From Lacticaseibacillus pabuli (GTDB taxonomy: Bacteria; Bacillota; Bacilli; Lactobacillales; Lactobacillaceae): 64,000 nucleotides of DNA. The stretch is taken from contig NZ_CP117884.1 of NCBI RefSeq assembly GCF_028736235.1, positions 496,001-560,000 of the forward strand, given 5' to 3'. The position numbers were made by a program, and so were the translations under genes. Positions 44,102-52,827 of this stretch are shown in pieces; within the stretch, counting starts at the first letter, position 1, and the number at the start of each line of letters is the position of its first letter. The notes beneath the pieces were generated by a model. That model was given only the letters and a program-made list of their open reading frames with translations, searched no databases and was not told the DNA's origin.

Positions 44102-44665
44102 ATGGAACTGTTACCAAACACGGATGCCAAGTTTTGGGCGAACCGCAATGCACTGCTACAGGATTACTATTTACACGACTGGGGGATGCCGAAACACGAT
44201 AATCGGGATTTGCTCGGGTTACTCGTCATGGAGATTATGTCCGCTGGCTTGAACTGGGAAATGATTTTGAAGCGGCGAGATGCCCTGACTGAAGCATTTG
44301 CCGGCTGGGACGCCGGTACTATCGCAGCTTGGGGTGAAGCTGACTTTGACCGGCTCATGACTGACCCCAGCGTGATTCATAATCGCATGAAGATCGAGGC
44401 GGCATTTGCGGCGGCTCGCGCGACGGTGGCGCTGACGGGGGAGTATCGGGACCTGGATGATTATGTTTGGTCCTTTACCGCGGGCGAACAGATTCAGAAT
44501 CACCCAACTGCAGCCGATCAAGTTCCTAACCACAGTAAATTATCCAAGTGGATGGCGACGGATATGAAGGGACGCGGTTTTAAGTTTGTGGGCCCAGTCA
44601 TCGTGTATAATTACCTAGAAGCAGCGGGCGTCATTGACGACCATATCGAATCAGCGCTGCAGTGA
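44102..44665 (+). CDS. tag: DNA-3-methyladenine glycosylase I-like protein
   Basis: A 187-residue base-excision repair glycosylase removing 3-methyladenine. Family landmarks: YYLHDWGMP near 22, EIMSAGLNWEMILKRRDA (catalytic-pocket Glu) near 45, VIHNRMKIEAAF near 98, LSKWMATDMKGRGFKFVGPVIVYNYLEAAGVIDDH to the end, which exceeds one motif. Of the E. coli zinc ligands Cys4, His17, His175 and Cys179, the two His are present but both Cys are missing. AAAGGGG precedes ATG. The permease gene follows after 13 bp. Confidence 0.88.
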   Translation: MELLPNTDAKFWANRNALLQDYYLHDWGMPKHDNRDLLGLLVMEIMSAGLNWEMILKRRDALTEAFAGWDAGTIAAWGEADFDRLMTDPSVIHNRMKIEAAFAAARATVALTGEYRDLDDYVWSFTAGEQIQNHPTAADQVPNHSKLSKWMATDMKGRGFKFVGPVIVYNYLEAAGVIDDHIESALQ

Positions 44666-44678
44666 AGGACATGATGGT

Positions 44679-45617
44679 GTGAATGCACACGAACGGCATC
44701 TTTTAGGAATCTTATTGGCGGCGGGTGGCTCCCTCATGTGGGGTGTTTCCGGTCCAGCCAGCGAATATTTGTTTGACCGCGGCGTCGGCGTGACCTGGCT
44801 CATTGCATCCAAAATGCTCATCGCGGGAATCGTACTTGGTCTCTACTGCTTGATTAAAGACCCGCACGCTTTTTTCGCGCCTTGGCACAGTTTGAAAGCA
44901 ATCGTGCACCTGCTACTATTTGTCATTTTTGGCATGGTCGCGATGCAGTACGTTTACTTTAAGGCGGTGGCGGTGGCAAATGCGGCTACGGCCACTGTAT
45001 TGCAGTACCTTTCGCCGGTCATCATTCTCATTTGGGTGGCCGTTGCTTCCCGGACCATGCCCCGGCGCGGTGATATTGTGACTATTGTGATGGCGATGGT
45101 GGGGACGGTGCTGGTCGTAACGAAAGGGCAGATTACGACGCTGGCCATTACGCCTAACGCCCTGTTCTGGGGGCTAGCCACGGCGGTTGCGGCGGCGAGC
45201 TACACGCTGGTGCCGCAGTGGCTGCTTGCCAACTACTCGGGTGTGGCCATTTCCGCCTGGTCGATGATTATCGGCGGGTTGGGGATGAACCTCTACCAGC
45301 CATCTTGGGAGCACATCCCGCACATGGACTGGCCGATGATTTGGTGCTACCTGTTTGTGGTGGTATTTGGGACCGTGTTTGCCTATGTGTTCTATCTATT
45401 AAGCTTGAACTATATCGCACCCACTGCGGCTGGCCTGCTGGACGCATTTGAACCTTTGGGCGCAGTCGTGACGGGTGTCGTGTTCTTGCACCTGCACCTG
45501 AGTTTCTGGGAGCTCGTCGGTGGCGCTATTATTTTGGCGACTGTGGCCCTGATGACGCTGCTGGAGCCGACCATGCCGGAACCCGATGCCACGGTGGGCG
45601 ACCACGGGCGGAAGTGA
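44679..45617 (+). CDS. EamA/DMT-family permease
   Basis: A 312-residue transporter with ten hydrophobic segments and two EamA repeats (GILLAAGGSLMWGVSGPAS at the start; NALFWGLATAVAAASYTLVP near 160). Related proteins export amino acids or metabolites; substrate unknown. GTG 44679 is used because AAGGA lies about 10 nt before it; the frame from 44634 overlaps the tag gene. Probably cotranscribed with tag. Confidence 0.9.
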   Translation: MNAHERHLLGILLAAGGSLMWGVSGPASEYLFDRGVGVTWLIASKMLIAGIVLGLYCLIKDPHAFFAPWHSLKAIVHLLLFVIFGMVAMQYVYFKAVAVANAATATVLQYLSPVIILIWVAVASRTMPRRGDIVTIVMAMVGTVLVVTKGQITTLAITPNALFWGLATAVAAASYTLVPQWLLANYSGVAISAWSMIIGGLGMNLYQPSWEHIPHMDWPMIWCYLFVVVFGTVFAYVFYLLSLNYIAPTAAGLLDAFEPLGAVVTGVVFLHLHLSFWELVGGAIILATVALMTLLEPTMPEPDATVGDHGRK

Positions 45618-45689
45618 TACAATTAACGCATGTGGTTGCAGTCACTGCGACCCGAATGCATGCGCGACTTGCGCGAATCAGGAGGAAAC

Positions 45690-46187
45690 ATGGATCAATT
45701 TGGTGTGAGCGCACTCGCTGACTGGCTTGAAGAGCAGAGCGACGCGTTACTTAGCAAAAAGACAATTATCGATCTTGACCGCGTGTTCAAAGCGGTTGAC
45801 TACCTCAATGTGTTGAAGAACACGGCTGCGGCGTACCCGCAGATGAGTGAGGAAACCTACCTCAAGACCGAATCAGACAAGAAACTCAGCCTACTGGATG
45901 ATCACGACACGCTCGCTGAACTTGAAGACCGGATCATGGTTAACCATGTGGATGGCTCAATTAGTGGCCAAGACTTCGCGTTCAAGTACAACCACGATAC
46001 GCCAATCGTTGACGGCAAGTACAACGCGCGCAAGGATCTTGAAATCCTGAAGTTTGGCCTCGAAGTGGTCGGTGCCGTTACGGGTGCCAGCAAGCTTGAG
46101 GACGTGACTGAAGCATTGTCACCAGACGCTGCGGTCAGCTTCGTACTGGCGGCTAACGCTTTCCACGAATGGCAACTCTCAGATTAA
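45690..46187 (+). CDS. Hypothetical protein, 165 residues
   Basis: Not recognised. Acidic, probably helical and cytoplasmic; blocks such as LADWLEEQSDALLSKKTIIDL and FAFKYNHDTPIVDGKYNARKDLE may be conserved. ATG 45690 follows AGGAGGAA perfectly. An extended -10 TGATACAAT at 45615-45623 overlaps the permease end, and a terminator follows, so it may be transcribed separately. Confidence 0.82.
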   Translation: MDQFGVSALADWLEEQSDALLSKKTIIDLDRVFKAVDYLNVLKNTAAAYPQMSEETYLKTESDKKLSLLDDHDTLAELEDRIMVNHVDGSISGQDFAFKYNHDTPIVDGKYNARKDLEILKFGLEVVGAVTGASKLEDVTEALSPDAAVSFVLAANAFHEWQLSD

Positions 46188-46197
46188 AACTAAGCAC

Positions 46198-46224
46198 GAC
46201 GGCGGCTGCGGCCGCTATTTTTTT
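46198..46224 (+). terminator. Terminator of the gene at 45690
   Basis: Stem GCGGC/GCCGC (46202-46206 with 46211-46215), 4-nt loop, TATTTTTTT. Confidence 0.8.
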
Positions 46225-46455
46225 GCCCTCAAAATTGGGTAATTCGGTAAACTTAAATTTTTTTAACGTTTCTAATATGCGATTCTTATACAAATAAATG
46301 AATTTTACAAATTGCTTGCCAAATGATGACGGTTAATTTTGTTTTATCTGACTATCATAGTTGGTGTAGGCAGCGGGTCAGTATTTCAACGACGTACATA
46401 TGTCTAGAAACCTGTTGCGAGTGTATTTGAATTCTTTCTTCGGGGGGTACAAATC

Positions 46456-49260
46456 ATGTCAAAGCAAATTGTAAACAAGCATGAACGGATGCGCCGTGCG
46501 ACGGCAGAACGTCAGGAGCGCTACCGGATGTATAAGGATGGACGTAACTGGGTGATTGCTGGGATGGCAGCTTTGACCTTTGCGGTTTTGGGGATTCAGC
46601 AGACCACGACTTATGCGGATACTGAAGCGCCAGCTGTTGCGACCACCGAATCGACACAACAGGATGATAATAATGTGGCGACGCTAAAGTCATCCGATAC
46701 GAAGCAAACAGATACAAATGTGCCTGATGCCGGAAGCGACACGTCAAAGCAAGCTGAAACGACGAGTAATCAGACACAGCAAAATGATTCACAAAACGAT
46801 GAAGCCGTTACGGATAAGACGGCAAATGCTGCTGATACAGATGCTACGGAGAAGACGCAACCAGCACCAGCAGCTGAAGCTAAGTCGTCAGAGCCTGCAG
46901 CAAAGTCTGCTGCGACTACCACAACAGCCGCACCGGTAGCGACTACTAATGATAACAGTGCATCAAAGTCAGATACGACGAATCTGGGCGACGTCACGAG
47001 CGCGCAAGTGAATGCTGCAAAGGCTGCCGCAAAGGCGAAGTTTGAGGCAACAGGCGTTGCGCAAAAGGTGACTGCGGTGGATTCGGGTGCTGCGGTAACT
47101 GGCCAAGTTACTATTGAGTATGTTGATGATAAAGGACAACAGATTGTCCTTTCAGCAGAGGAGCAAAACGGTCTGACTAACAATGGCAAGAGCACGTCTG
47201 CCACCTTTGTTGGCGGCAATTTGGTGCTGAGCACAACTGTTCCTGCCGATAAGGTGACAACCAAAACGGTACTGTCACGTTACTTTCAACTGACGCTGCC
47301 GGGTTACACTTGGGTCAATACCGATTCAGACCAAACTTACGCTGCTGTTGGGACACCCAAGACCATTGAAGATCACTACAAGGCCAATGCAACGCCAACC
47401 CAAACAACCGGGACGACCCCTGTTGCCCAAGGTGTGACGGGACAGGCGACCGTTGAGTACGTTGATGAAAACGACCATCAGATTACTTTAACGCCAGCGG
47501 AGCAACGTGACCTGAAAAACGGCGCAACCTCAATCGTTGATGGCAATTTAGTCGTTACGTCGAAATTGCCAGCCGATTTGCTGGCAGAACACCCGAATGT
47601 GCCGAGTAGTTATTTTCAATTGACCTTGCCAGGTTACACTTGGGTTCAAACTGATGCGGACCAAGCCTTCGCAACAGATGGCTCAACCAAGATTATCAAA
47701 GATCACTACAAGACTAATGCAACGTCCATTCAAACGACCGGGACAACCCCATCAGTAGATAATACAGTTGATGGCGCAGTCACTGTGAAATACGTCGATG
47801 CGGACACCGGTGATGAAATTGATTTCAATAGCACTAATTCGTCAATGCCAATCCCGGCAACCCAAATCAATGGTGAATACACGGCGACTATCAGTGTTCC
47901 AGAGAGTAAATTTGACCAGCAACATGTTTCACCAAAAATTGCGGCAACACAGCTCATTGGATACCAGTACATGGGTAATGATGCTGCAGACTTGTCCTAT
48001 GCTCCTTCAAATGCCGCTAAACCAAAAGTCATCACGGCAAAGTATGAAAAACTAGCACCGTTGACTGTTAATTACGTGAACGAGGATGACCCAAGCGATA
48101 TCATTTATCACGTTACCGTTGTAGCCAACGACCCTGCTAATCAATTGCTCGGCGGTGAAGATTATGATATTACGAACTACATTCCGACATTTTATGGCTA
48201 TGAATACGATGCCAGCCGCACTAATCAGAGTGCTTTGACGGGACAGTTTGAAGGTGGGCCAGCAAAATCCATTAACATTGTCTACAAGAAGACAAATGAT
48301 GCGGTTTCCAAAGGTAGCTTGTTCATCGATGACTATTTGGGAACAACTGTTGTTCTGTCGAACGATCAGCAGGTCGGCATGAAGACCGTCAACCCCGGAA
48401 TCGTTTATGGCGCGACGGCAATACAAGATGGTGCGGTTGTAACGTCGCGGACTAAAAACGGCGCGGTAACTTCCTACCAAAACTACACGGTATTATTCGC
48501 AGTTGGACAGCATACTCTTGGATTGCAGGTAATGCCAGGGTTCTATTCCCTTGCTAATCAGCCTGTTGAGGTTCGGTTCGTAGATGCGGCATCGAACACA
48601 ACTTTGAATGCCATTTCCATGGGTGACTACAACACTAGTGAGAACATTATCCCATCTGGAAGCTATAACACGGATTCAGATAAAGCTGTAATCGCGGAGC
48701 AGAATCAGTTGGCCAAACAGAATTATCAGTTAGTGAAAGTGTTGGGTAATAAAGTTGGGGTTTACGACCCAGTTCACCGGGTGGTTTACTATTATTATGA
48801 GAAGCCAGCTTCGGTAACGACAGGGTCAACTACAGGTATTGATACATCCTTCCCCACGACTACTGATGAGACACCAACTTCACAACCAGACCAAACGCAA
48901 CCTGCTGTGACGCCAGTGCAAGCACCAAGCGGGCCTGACCTGAATAGTGAGAATGAACCTGATTTGCCATCAACATTTGGAGCAACTTCAACTGCGACAA
49001 ATGTCAAAAACACAAATCAAGGTACTCTGCCAGATACCTTTGGTGGCCAACAGGGGAGAAACACAATGAATGCTCAACAAGTGGCCAGCGCGGACTCCCA
49101 GCATCAGCAACTTGTTCGTGATCTTAGCAACAAGGTAAGCAGCAACTCATTGCCTCAGACTGGTGAAACCAAGTCCTCAATCACCAGCATCATCGGCCTT
49201 GCCCTTGCGTCCTTATTTGGCATCTTCGGACTCGGTATCAAGCACCGCAAAGCGAACTAG
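46456..49260 (+). CDS. MucBP-type LPQTG wall-anchored adhesin
   Basis: A 934-residue surface protein. Signal peptide of KxYKxGKxW type (RMYKDGRNWVIAGMAALTF; cleavage near TYAD/TEAP). Residues 55-200 are a low-complexity Thr/Ala/Gln region. Two closely similar MucBP-like units begin near 215 and 327 (each ends FQLTLPGYTWV... DHYK), a more distant one near 438 and a YVNEDDPSD module near 533. LPQTG is at residue 899, followed by a hydrophobic segment and KHRKAN. Likely binds mucin or glycans and is anchored by sortase. Base composition is visibly richer in A+T than its neighbours, which suggests acquisition. Confidence 0.93.
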   Translation: MSKQIVNKHERMRRATAERQERYRMYKDGRNWVIAGMAALTFAVLGIQQTTTYADTEAPAVATTESTQQDDNNVATLKSSDTKQTDTNVPDAGSDTSKQAETTSNQTQQNDSQNDEAVTDKTANAADTDATEKTQPAPAAEAKSSEPAAKSAATTTTAAPVATTNDNSASKSDTTNLGDVTSAQVNAAKAAAKAKFEATGVAQKVTAVDSGAAVTGQVTIEYVDDKGQQIVLSAEEQNGLTNNGKSTSATFVGGNLVLSTTVPADKVTTKTVLSRYFQLTLPGYTWVNTDSDQTYAAVGTPKTIEDHYKANATPTQTTGTTPVAQGVTGQATVEYVDENDHQITLTPAEQRDLKNGATSIVDGNLVVTSKLPADLLAEHPNVPSSYFQLTLPGYTWVQTDADQAFATDGSTKIIKDHYKTNATSIQTTGTTPSVDNTVDGAVTVKYVDADTGDEIDFNSTNSSMPIPATQINGEYTATISVPESKFDQQHVSPKIAATQLIGYQYMGNDAADLSYAPSNAAKPKVITAKYEKLAPLTVNYVNEDDPSDIIYHVTVVANDPANQLLGGEDYDITNYIPTFYGYEYDASRTNQSALTGQFEGGPAKSINIVYKKTNDAVSKGSLFIDDYLGTTVVLSNDQQVGMKTVNPGIVYGATAIQDGAVVTSRTKNGAVTSYQNYTVLFAVGQHTLGLQVMPGFYSLANQPVEVRFVDAASNTTLNAISMGDYNTSENIIPSGSYNTDSDKAVIAEQNQLAKQNYQLVKVLGNKVGVYDPVHRVVYYYYEKPASVTTGSTTGIDTSFPTTTDETPTSQPDQTQPAVTPVQAPSGPDLNSENEPDLPSTFGATSTATNVKNTNQGTLPDTFGGQQGRNTMNAQQVASADSQHQQLVRDLSNKVSSNSLPQTGETKSSITSIIGLALASLFGIFGLGIKHRKAN

Positions 49261-49280
49261 CAAATTGAATTGATTCACCG

Positions 49281-49313
49281 AAAGACGATTACCAACGTGG
49301 TAGTCGTTTTTCT
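49281..49313 (+). terminator. Terminator of the adhesin gene
   Basis: Stem 49285-49294 with 49298-49307 (one wobble), followed by TTTT-C-TTT. Confidence 0.75.
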
Positions 49314-49412
49314 TTGCGCTAAAAACGGCTATTTGCGTAAATTGATAGCGTTTCCCTAAACGACACTGGTACAATTGAGCTATCAAATATTGAACTACCG
49401 GGAGGAATAGCC

Positions 49413-50714
49413 ATGCGAATGGTCGATTTGATTGCGAAGAAACGTGATGGCGGGAATCTGTCAAAGGCCGAGATAGATTGGATGATTGCATCCTACGTCA
49501 AAGAGGAAATTCCTGACTACCAAATGAGTGCGTTCCTGATGGCTGTTTACTTTAAGGGGATGGCTGATGACGAAATGGCCAACTTTGCTGGTGCGATGCT
49601 GCATTCTGGTGAAGTTCTCGACTTGTCGAGCATTCCGGGCGTCAAGATTGATAAGCACAGTACGGGTGGTGTGGGCGATAAAATCAGTCTCATCCTGGCG
49701 CCAGTCCTCGCGGCGTTGGGCGTCAACATTCCCATGATTAGTGGCCGTGGACTTGGTTTCACGGGCGGGACGCTGGATAAGCTCGAAGCGATTCCCGGCT
49801 TTAATGTCAACTTGACTGTGGATCAGTTCCGCAAGCAGGTCACCGAGCATCACGAAGCAATTATTTCCGCCAGCAAGGAAGTTGCCCCAGCTGACCGGCG
49901 CTTATACGCCTTGCGTGACGTCACGGCAACCGTTGAATCTATTCCGCTTATCGCCGGCTCCATCATGAGCAAGAAGATTAGTTCCGGAATTGATGCCCTC
50001 GTGCTGGACGTTAAGGTCGGTCGCGGTGCGTTCATGAAGACCCAGGAGGATGCTGAAAAGCTGGCCAAGGCACTGGTAACAATTGGCAAGGCCCACAATG
50101 TGAAGACCAAAGCGGTACTGAGCGACATGAATCAGCCGCTTGGATTAACCATTGGGAATGCGCTTGAAGTCGCGGAAACGATTGCGACACTTAATGGCCG
50201 TGGCCCCAAGGACGTTCGGCAACTTACGATAACACTCGCCGCTGAAATGTTAGTGCTGGCCGGTAAGACAGACAGCACAGAGACGGCCGCGAGCCTGGCG
50301 GGGGATGTCCTGCGCGATGGCCGTGCGTTGCGTGCATTCCGGCAGATGGTCATTGACCAAGGCGGGGATGTTCGGGTGATTGATAATCCGCAGCTGTTGC
50401 CGCGTGCCGACTTCCGTACTGCAGTGAAGGCACCTCGCAGCGGATTTATTAACAACATTGACAGTGAAGCCCTTGGCCTGGCTGCGATGCAACTGGGGGC
50501 TGGCCGTGCGAAGACGGGTGACAAGCTCGATCCTGCTGTTGGTTTGGTGCTCCACAAGAAGGTGGGAACGCCCGTTAGCGAAGGCGATACGTTGGCGACA
50601 GTTCACAGCAACCAGGAGCAAATTCCTGCAGTCTTGGCAGCTGTGCAAGCCGCCTTCGATATCACGGATGCGGCGCCGGCACCTAGCCAGCTCATTCGGG
50701 GCTTCGTCGAGTGA
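49413..50714 (+). CDS. pdp: Pyrimidine-nucleoside phosphorylase
   Basis: A 433-residue enzyme cleaving uridine/thymidine with phosphate in nucleoside salvage. Phosphate and nucleoside motifs: KHSTGGVGDKISL near 80, SGRGLGFTGGTLDKLE near 110, RDVTATVESIPLIAGSIMSKK near 168, DVKVGRGAFMK near 200; the C-terminal domain ends with LHKKVGTPVSEGDTLATVHSN. The usual GLGHTGGT carries Phe for His here. GGGAGGAAT precedes ATG. The other deo genes are not adjacent. Confidence 0.94.
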   Translation: MRMVDLIAKKRDGGNLSKAEIDWMIASYVKEEIPDYQMSAFLMAVYFKGMADDEMANFAGAMLHSGEVLDLSSIPGVKIDKHSTGGVGDKISLILAPVLAALGVNIPMISGRGLGFTGGTLDKLEAIPGFNVNLTVDQFRKQVTEHHEAIISASKEVAPADRRLYALRDVTATVESIPLIAGSIMSKKISSGIDALVLDVKVGRGAFMKTQEDAEKLAKALVTIGKAHNVKTKAVLSDMNQPLGLTIGNALEVAETIATLNGRGPKDVRQLTITLAAEMLVLAGKTDSTETAASLAGDVLRDGRALRAFRQMVIDQGGDVRVIDNPQLLPRADFRTAVKAPRSGFINNIDSEALGLAAMQLGAGRAKTGDKLDPAVGLVLHKKVGTPVSEGDTLATVHSNQEQIPAVLAAVQAAFDITDAAPAPSQLIRGFVE

Positions 50715-50768
50715 AATTAAATCACAAATAGCGGGTCAACATTATATAAATATTTTGGGTAAAATTGC

Positions 50769-50797
50769 TTGCATTGTAAGCGGATTCATCATATACT
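50769..50797 (+). promoter_or_regulatory. Promoter of the large noncoding RNA
   Basis: TTGCAT (50769-50774), exactly 17-bp spacer, TATACT (50792-50797). Predicted start near G50804. Confidence 0.75.
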
Positions 50798-50803
50798 CTA
50801 GTT

Positions 50804-51736
50804 GAGGTTAAGGGAGAGCTACCGAACCTCATAAGCCACATTCTCTCCAGTTCCAGTACCGTAGTTAAGAGTTATGCATCACCAGTATCCATTGATGTTT
50901 CCGCACGTCAGTTGCTCACTCATCACGTTAAGTTGTATCGCTTGTGGTATTGATCCCCGTCGGTGTGAGCGGCGGTGGTCAGCCGGATCACCACACGATT
51001 AAGAGATGAAAGTACCAGGTATGTAGCCACCGATAGTAGTACCGGTTCATCCGCATCGGCGATGAAGCGGTTTAGGCAAGAAGGCTAAGTGCCAATGCTC
51101 TAAAAGCTTATAGTATGTTGTTGAGTTCCAATTGTTTCAAGTTTACCGTCACATTGTTTCTGAAGGCGGCTGATACGGCGGAACAAACAATCTCATTGGG
51201 CAACACAGAAGGTTTCGAAGGGATTTGATACCGATGCCAAGTGTAGTTGTTTCATAAGAGTACCTGATGTTGTTGGGTTTTACAGGAAAAGAGTTACTGA
51301 ACTTGCTGAAAGGGGCAGATAGCCGTCCAAAACACGAGCATATCCACTCGGCAAGTTGCCGAGAAGCTTAGTAACATCACGGCCTGCGAGCTGCCAGCTT
51401 CATTCGGACAGAGCCAGTAGGGCAGTCAAACTTCACCAAGAATATATGGTTGCGACGGCTACTGCAGGTCTCAGCGCTTTGATAGTTCCAAGTTTCAAGT
51501 TATCAGAGTTGCCAGCACCAAGTCAGTTAGTTCCACTAACAGTTGAATATTGTTGACCTAGCAATCGGCACAATCACGTTTGATAAAGCAACGGTCAACA
51601 TGAACCAGAGTTTCATCACAAAAAGTGAATAAGTGTTTTGAGGTGTTAATATCGGATTTGAAAAACCGCAAATGCTTATCGAGGTTCTGATTCCCTTAAC
51701 TTAGCGTTCCGAGCTGGAGAGACTCGGGACGCTTTT
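50804..51736 (+). ncRNA. Large structured noncoding RNA candidate (GOLLD/ROOL-like), about 930 nt
   Basis: A gene-free unit with promoter and terminator. The 5' end closes on the 3' end: 50805-50816 pairs with 51691-51702 (12 bp, two G-U), nearly 900 nt apart. Internal hairpins include TGTTGACC/GGTCAACA (51551-51558 with 51593-51600), CTCGGC/GCCGAG (51347-51363), GTTAG/CTAAC with loop TTCCA (51526-51540), TTCATC/GATGAA (51046-51066) and GTGTG/CACAC (50963-50996). AGTTCCA occurs four times (50849, 51124, 51484, 51529). No frame over about 66 codons has a ribosome site. Giant RNAs of this size class with terminal helices are known from Lactobacillales; which family this belongs to cannot be told by eye. 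Confidence 0.72.
51703..51736 (+). terminator. Terminator of the large noncoding RNA
   Basis: 11-bp stem AGCGTTCCGAG/CTCGGGACGCT (one G-T pair), 9-nt loop, TTTT. Confidence 0.8.
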
Positions 51737-51739
51737 GCT

Positions 51740-51860
51740 ATGCCCGTTAATAAGCTTTGAGACAGTTAATGGGCGACTTCGCGAAGCGGAGCTCGCGCAT
51801 TTACTGTCTCATGCGAATTTACGGGCATGCAGTCATTAGATGCGTAAGCATCTTATGACT
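51740..51860. repeat. Nested inverted repeats and GTAA-loop hairpin downstream of the large RNA
   Basis: ATGCCCGT (51740-51747)/ACGGGCAT (51821-51828) encloses GAGACAGT (51759-51766)/ACTGTCTC (51803-51810), which encloses CTTCGCGAAG (51777-51786). A second hairpin, 51831-51843 with 51848-51860, has a GTAA (GNRA) tetraloop and one mismatch. Coding potential is nil. Confidence 0.7.
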
Positions 51861-51989
51861 TCCATGCTCTTAGGCTTTTAATCCTCTAATTCCATCAACC
51901 ACTACCCACCCGCCGCATTAAGCACTATACTTAAAGCGCTGAAACGGAAGTCAACTAGGTATAACGAAAGACAGGCGGATATCAGACTA

Positions 51990-52280
51990 ATGGGCAAAAA
52001 GGATCGGATTGTCAAGGCGATGCAGGCGCTACGCGATGAGCTCAATCGACAGCACGAAGGGTCGGCAATTGCAAAGTATGTCGCAGGCACGCTCACGAAC
52101 TTACAACATTGTGAGGGTGTTGGCTTTAGCGGAACACTTCAGGATTTTTTTCAGCACGTGCCCGTGGTGAAATTATCTGAAGCGATTGAGTTAAGCGACG
52201 CTGAAACCAAGCTATGGAATCAAGTCTTTTCCTATCAGGAACTCACTGATAGTTCCCGGGTCGCACGCGTCAAAGCATAA
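51990..52280 (+). CDS. Small hypothetical protein, 96 residues
   Basis: Not recognised; a basic N-terminus (MGKKDRIVKAMQALRDELNR) and probably all-helical fold. Size and helicity recall bacteriocin-immunity proteins, but no motif supports that and no bacteriocin gene is adjacent. The ribosome site is weak (AGGCGG about 15 nt upstream); TATACT lies at 51926-51931 region. A terminator follows at 52322-52350. First ORF after the noncoding RNA. Confidence 0.6.
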   Translation: MGKKDRIVKAMQALRDELNRQHEGSAIAKYVAGTLTNLQHCEGVGFSGTLQDFFQHVPVVKLSEAIELSDAETKLWNQVFSYQELTDSSRVARVKA

Positions 52281-52321
52281 TCGGTTTTGGTCCAGGTCGC
52301 AACACAGATATATCAATGAAA

Positions 52322-52350
52322 AGTCGTGACCCCTTGGCCGCGGCTTTTTT
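52322..52350 (+). terminator. Terminator after the small gene
   Basis: AGTCGTG/CGCGGCT stem (two G-T pairs), six T residues. Confidence 0.75.
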
Positions 52351-52402
52351 CATGGAATTTCCACTTTAGTTACATGAGTGGCTAATTTGAAAATGCTTAC
52401 TT

Positions 52403-52430
52403 TTGACATTTAATTTTAACGTGCTAAACT
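52403..52430 (+). promoter_or_regulatory. Promoter of the T-box/ECF operon
   Basis: Perfect TTGACA (52403-52408), 16-bp spacer, TAAACT (52425-52430). Confidence 0.8.
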
Positions 52431-52436
52431 TACAAC

Positions 52437-52658
52437 ATAATTAACCTGACTGAGAAATAGTAAGTTGGCCCCTGCATACACAGAGATGATCGGAAGCTGA
52501 GAAGATCACATTGCAGACCGAACGAATGAATCCCAGTAGCGAGTAATCGGGTGGTGGCGCCTTAAGCCTTTGAGTGGTTCGGATTATCCGGACAATTTAG
52601 GTGGTACCGCGACAATGGTCGTCCTAAGATGCAAGACATCTTGGGACGACCATTTTTT
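52437..52658 (+). promoter_or_regulatory. T-box leader controlling the ECF transporter operon
   Basis: The conserved T-box antiterminator bulge AGGTGGTACCGCG lies at 52599-52611, followed by an 18-bp terminator stem (52614-52631 with 52637-52654) and six T. Stem I shows the AGTA strand at 52458-52461 and the CAGAGATGAT/GAAGCTGAGAAGATCA distal features. The specifier is probably ATG at 52526-52528 (Met), read from its position opposite AGTA; this is tentative. Uncharged tRNA would block termination and turn on the transporter when the amino acid is scarce. Confidence 0.9.
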
Positions 52659-52827
52659 AGGTTAAGAGTCCGGGTCGAAGGAGGCACGCGAACAAACAGA
52701 GTCATTTCATTTGGAGTCACAGGTGGGCGTCATGGCATTCAGCATTAATTTTCAAAGTTAGATCACATTGGAACCGGTGCCGTTTAATATATTGCATTCA
52801 AAAAGAGCAAGCGAGGGCTATAATATT

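Noticed and set aside
50804..51736. rRNA, tRNA cluster or decayed protein gene as explanation for the gene-free stretch.
   Set aside because: No rRNA landmarks or tRNA T-loops were seen, and no frame-remnant pattern; the closing helix and transcription signals favour a structured RNA.
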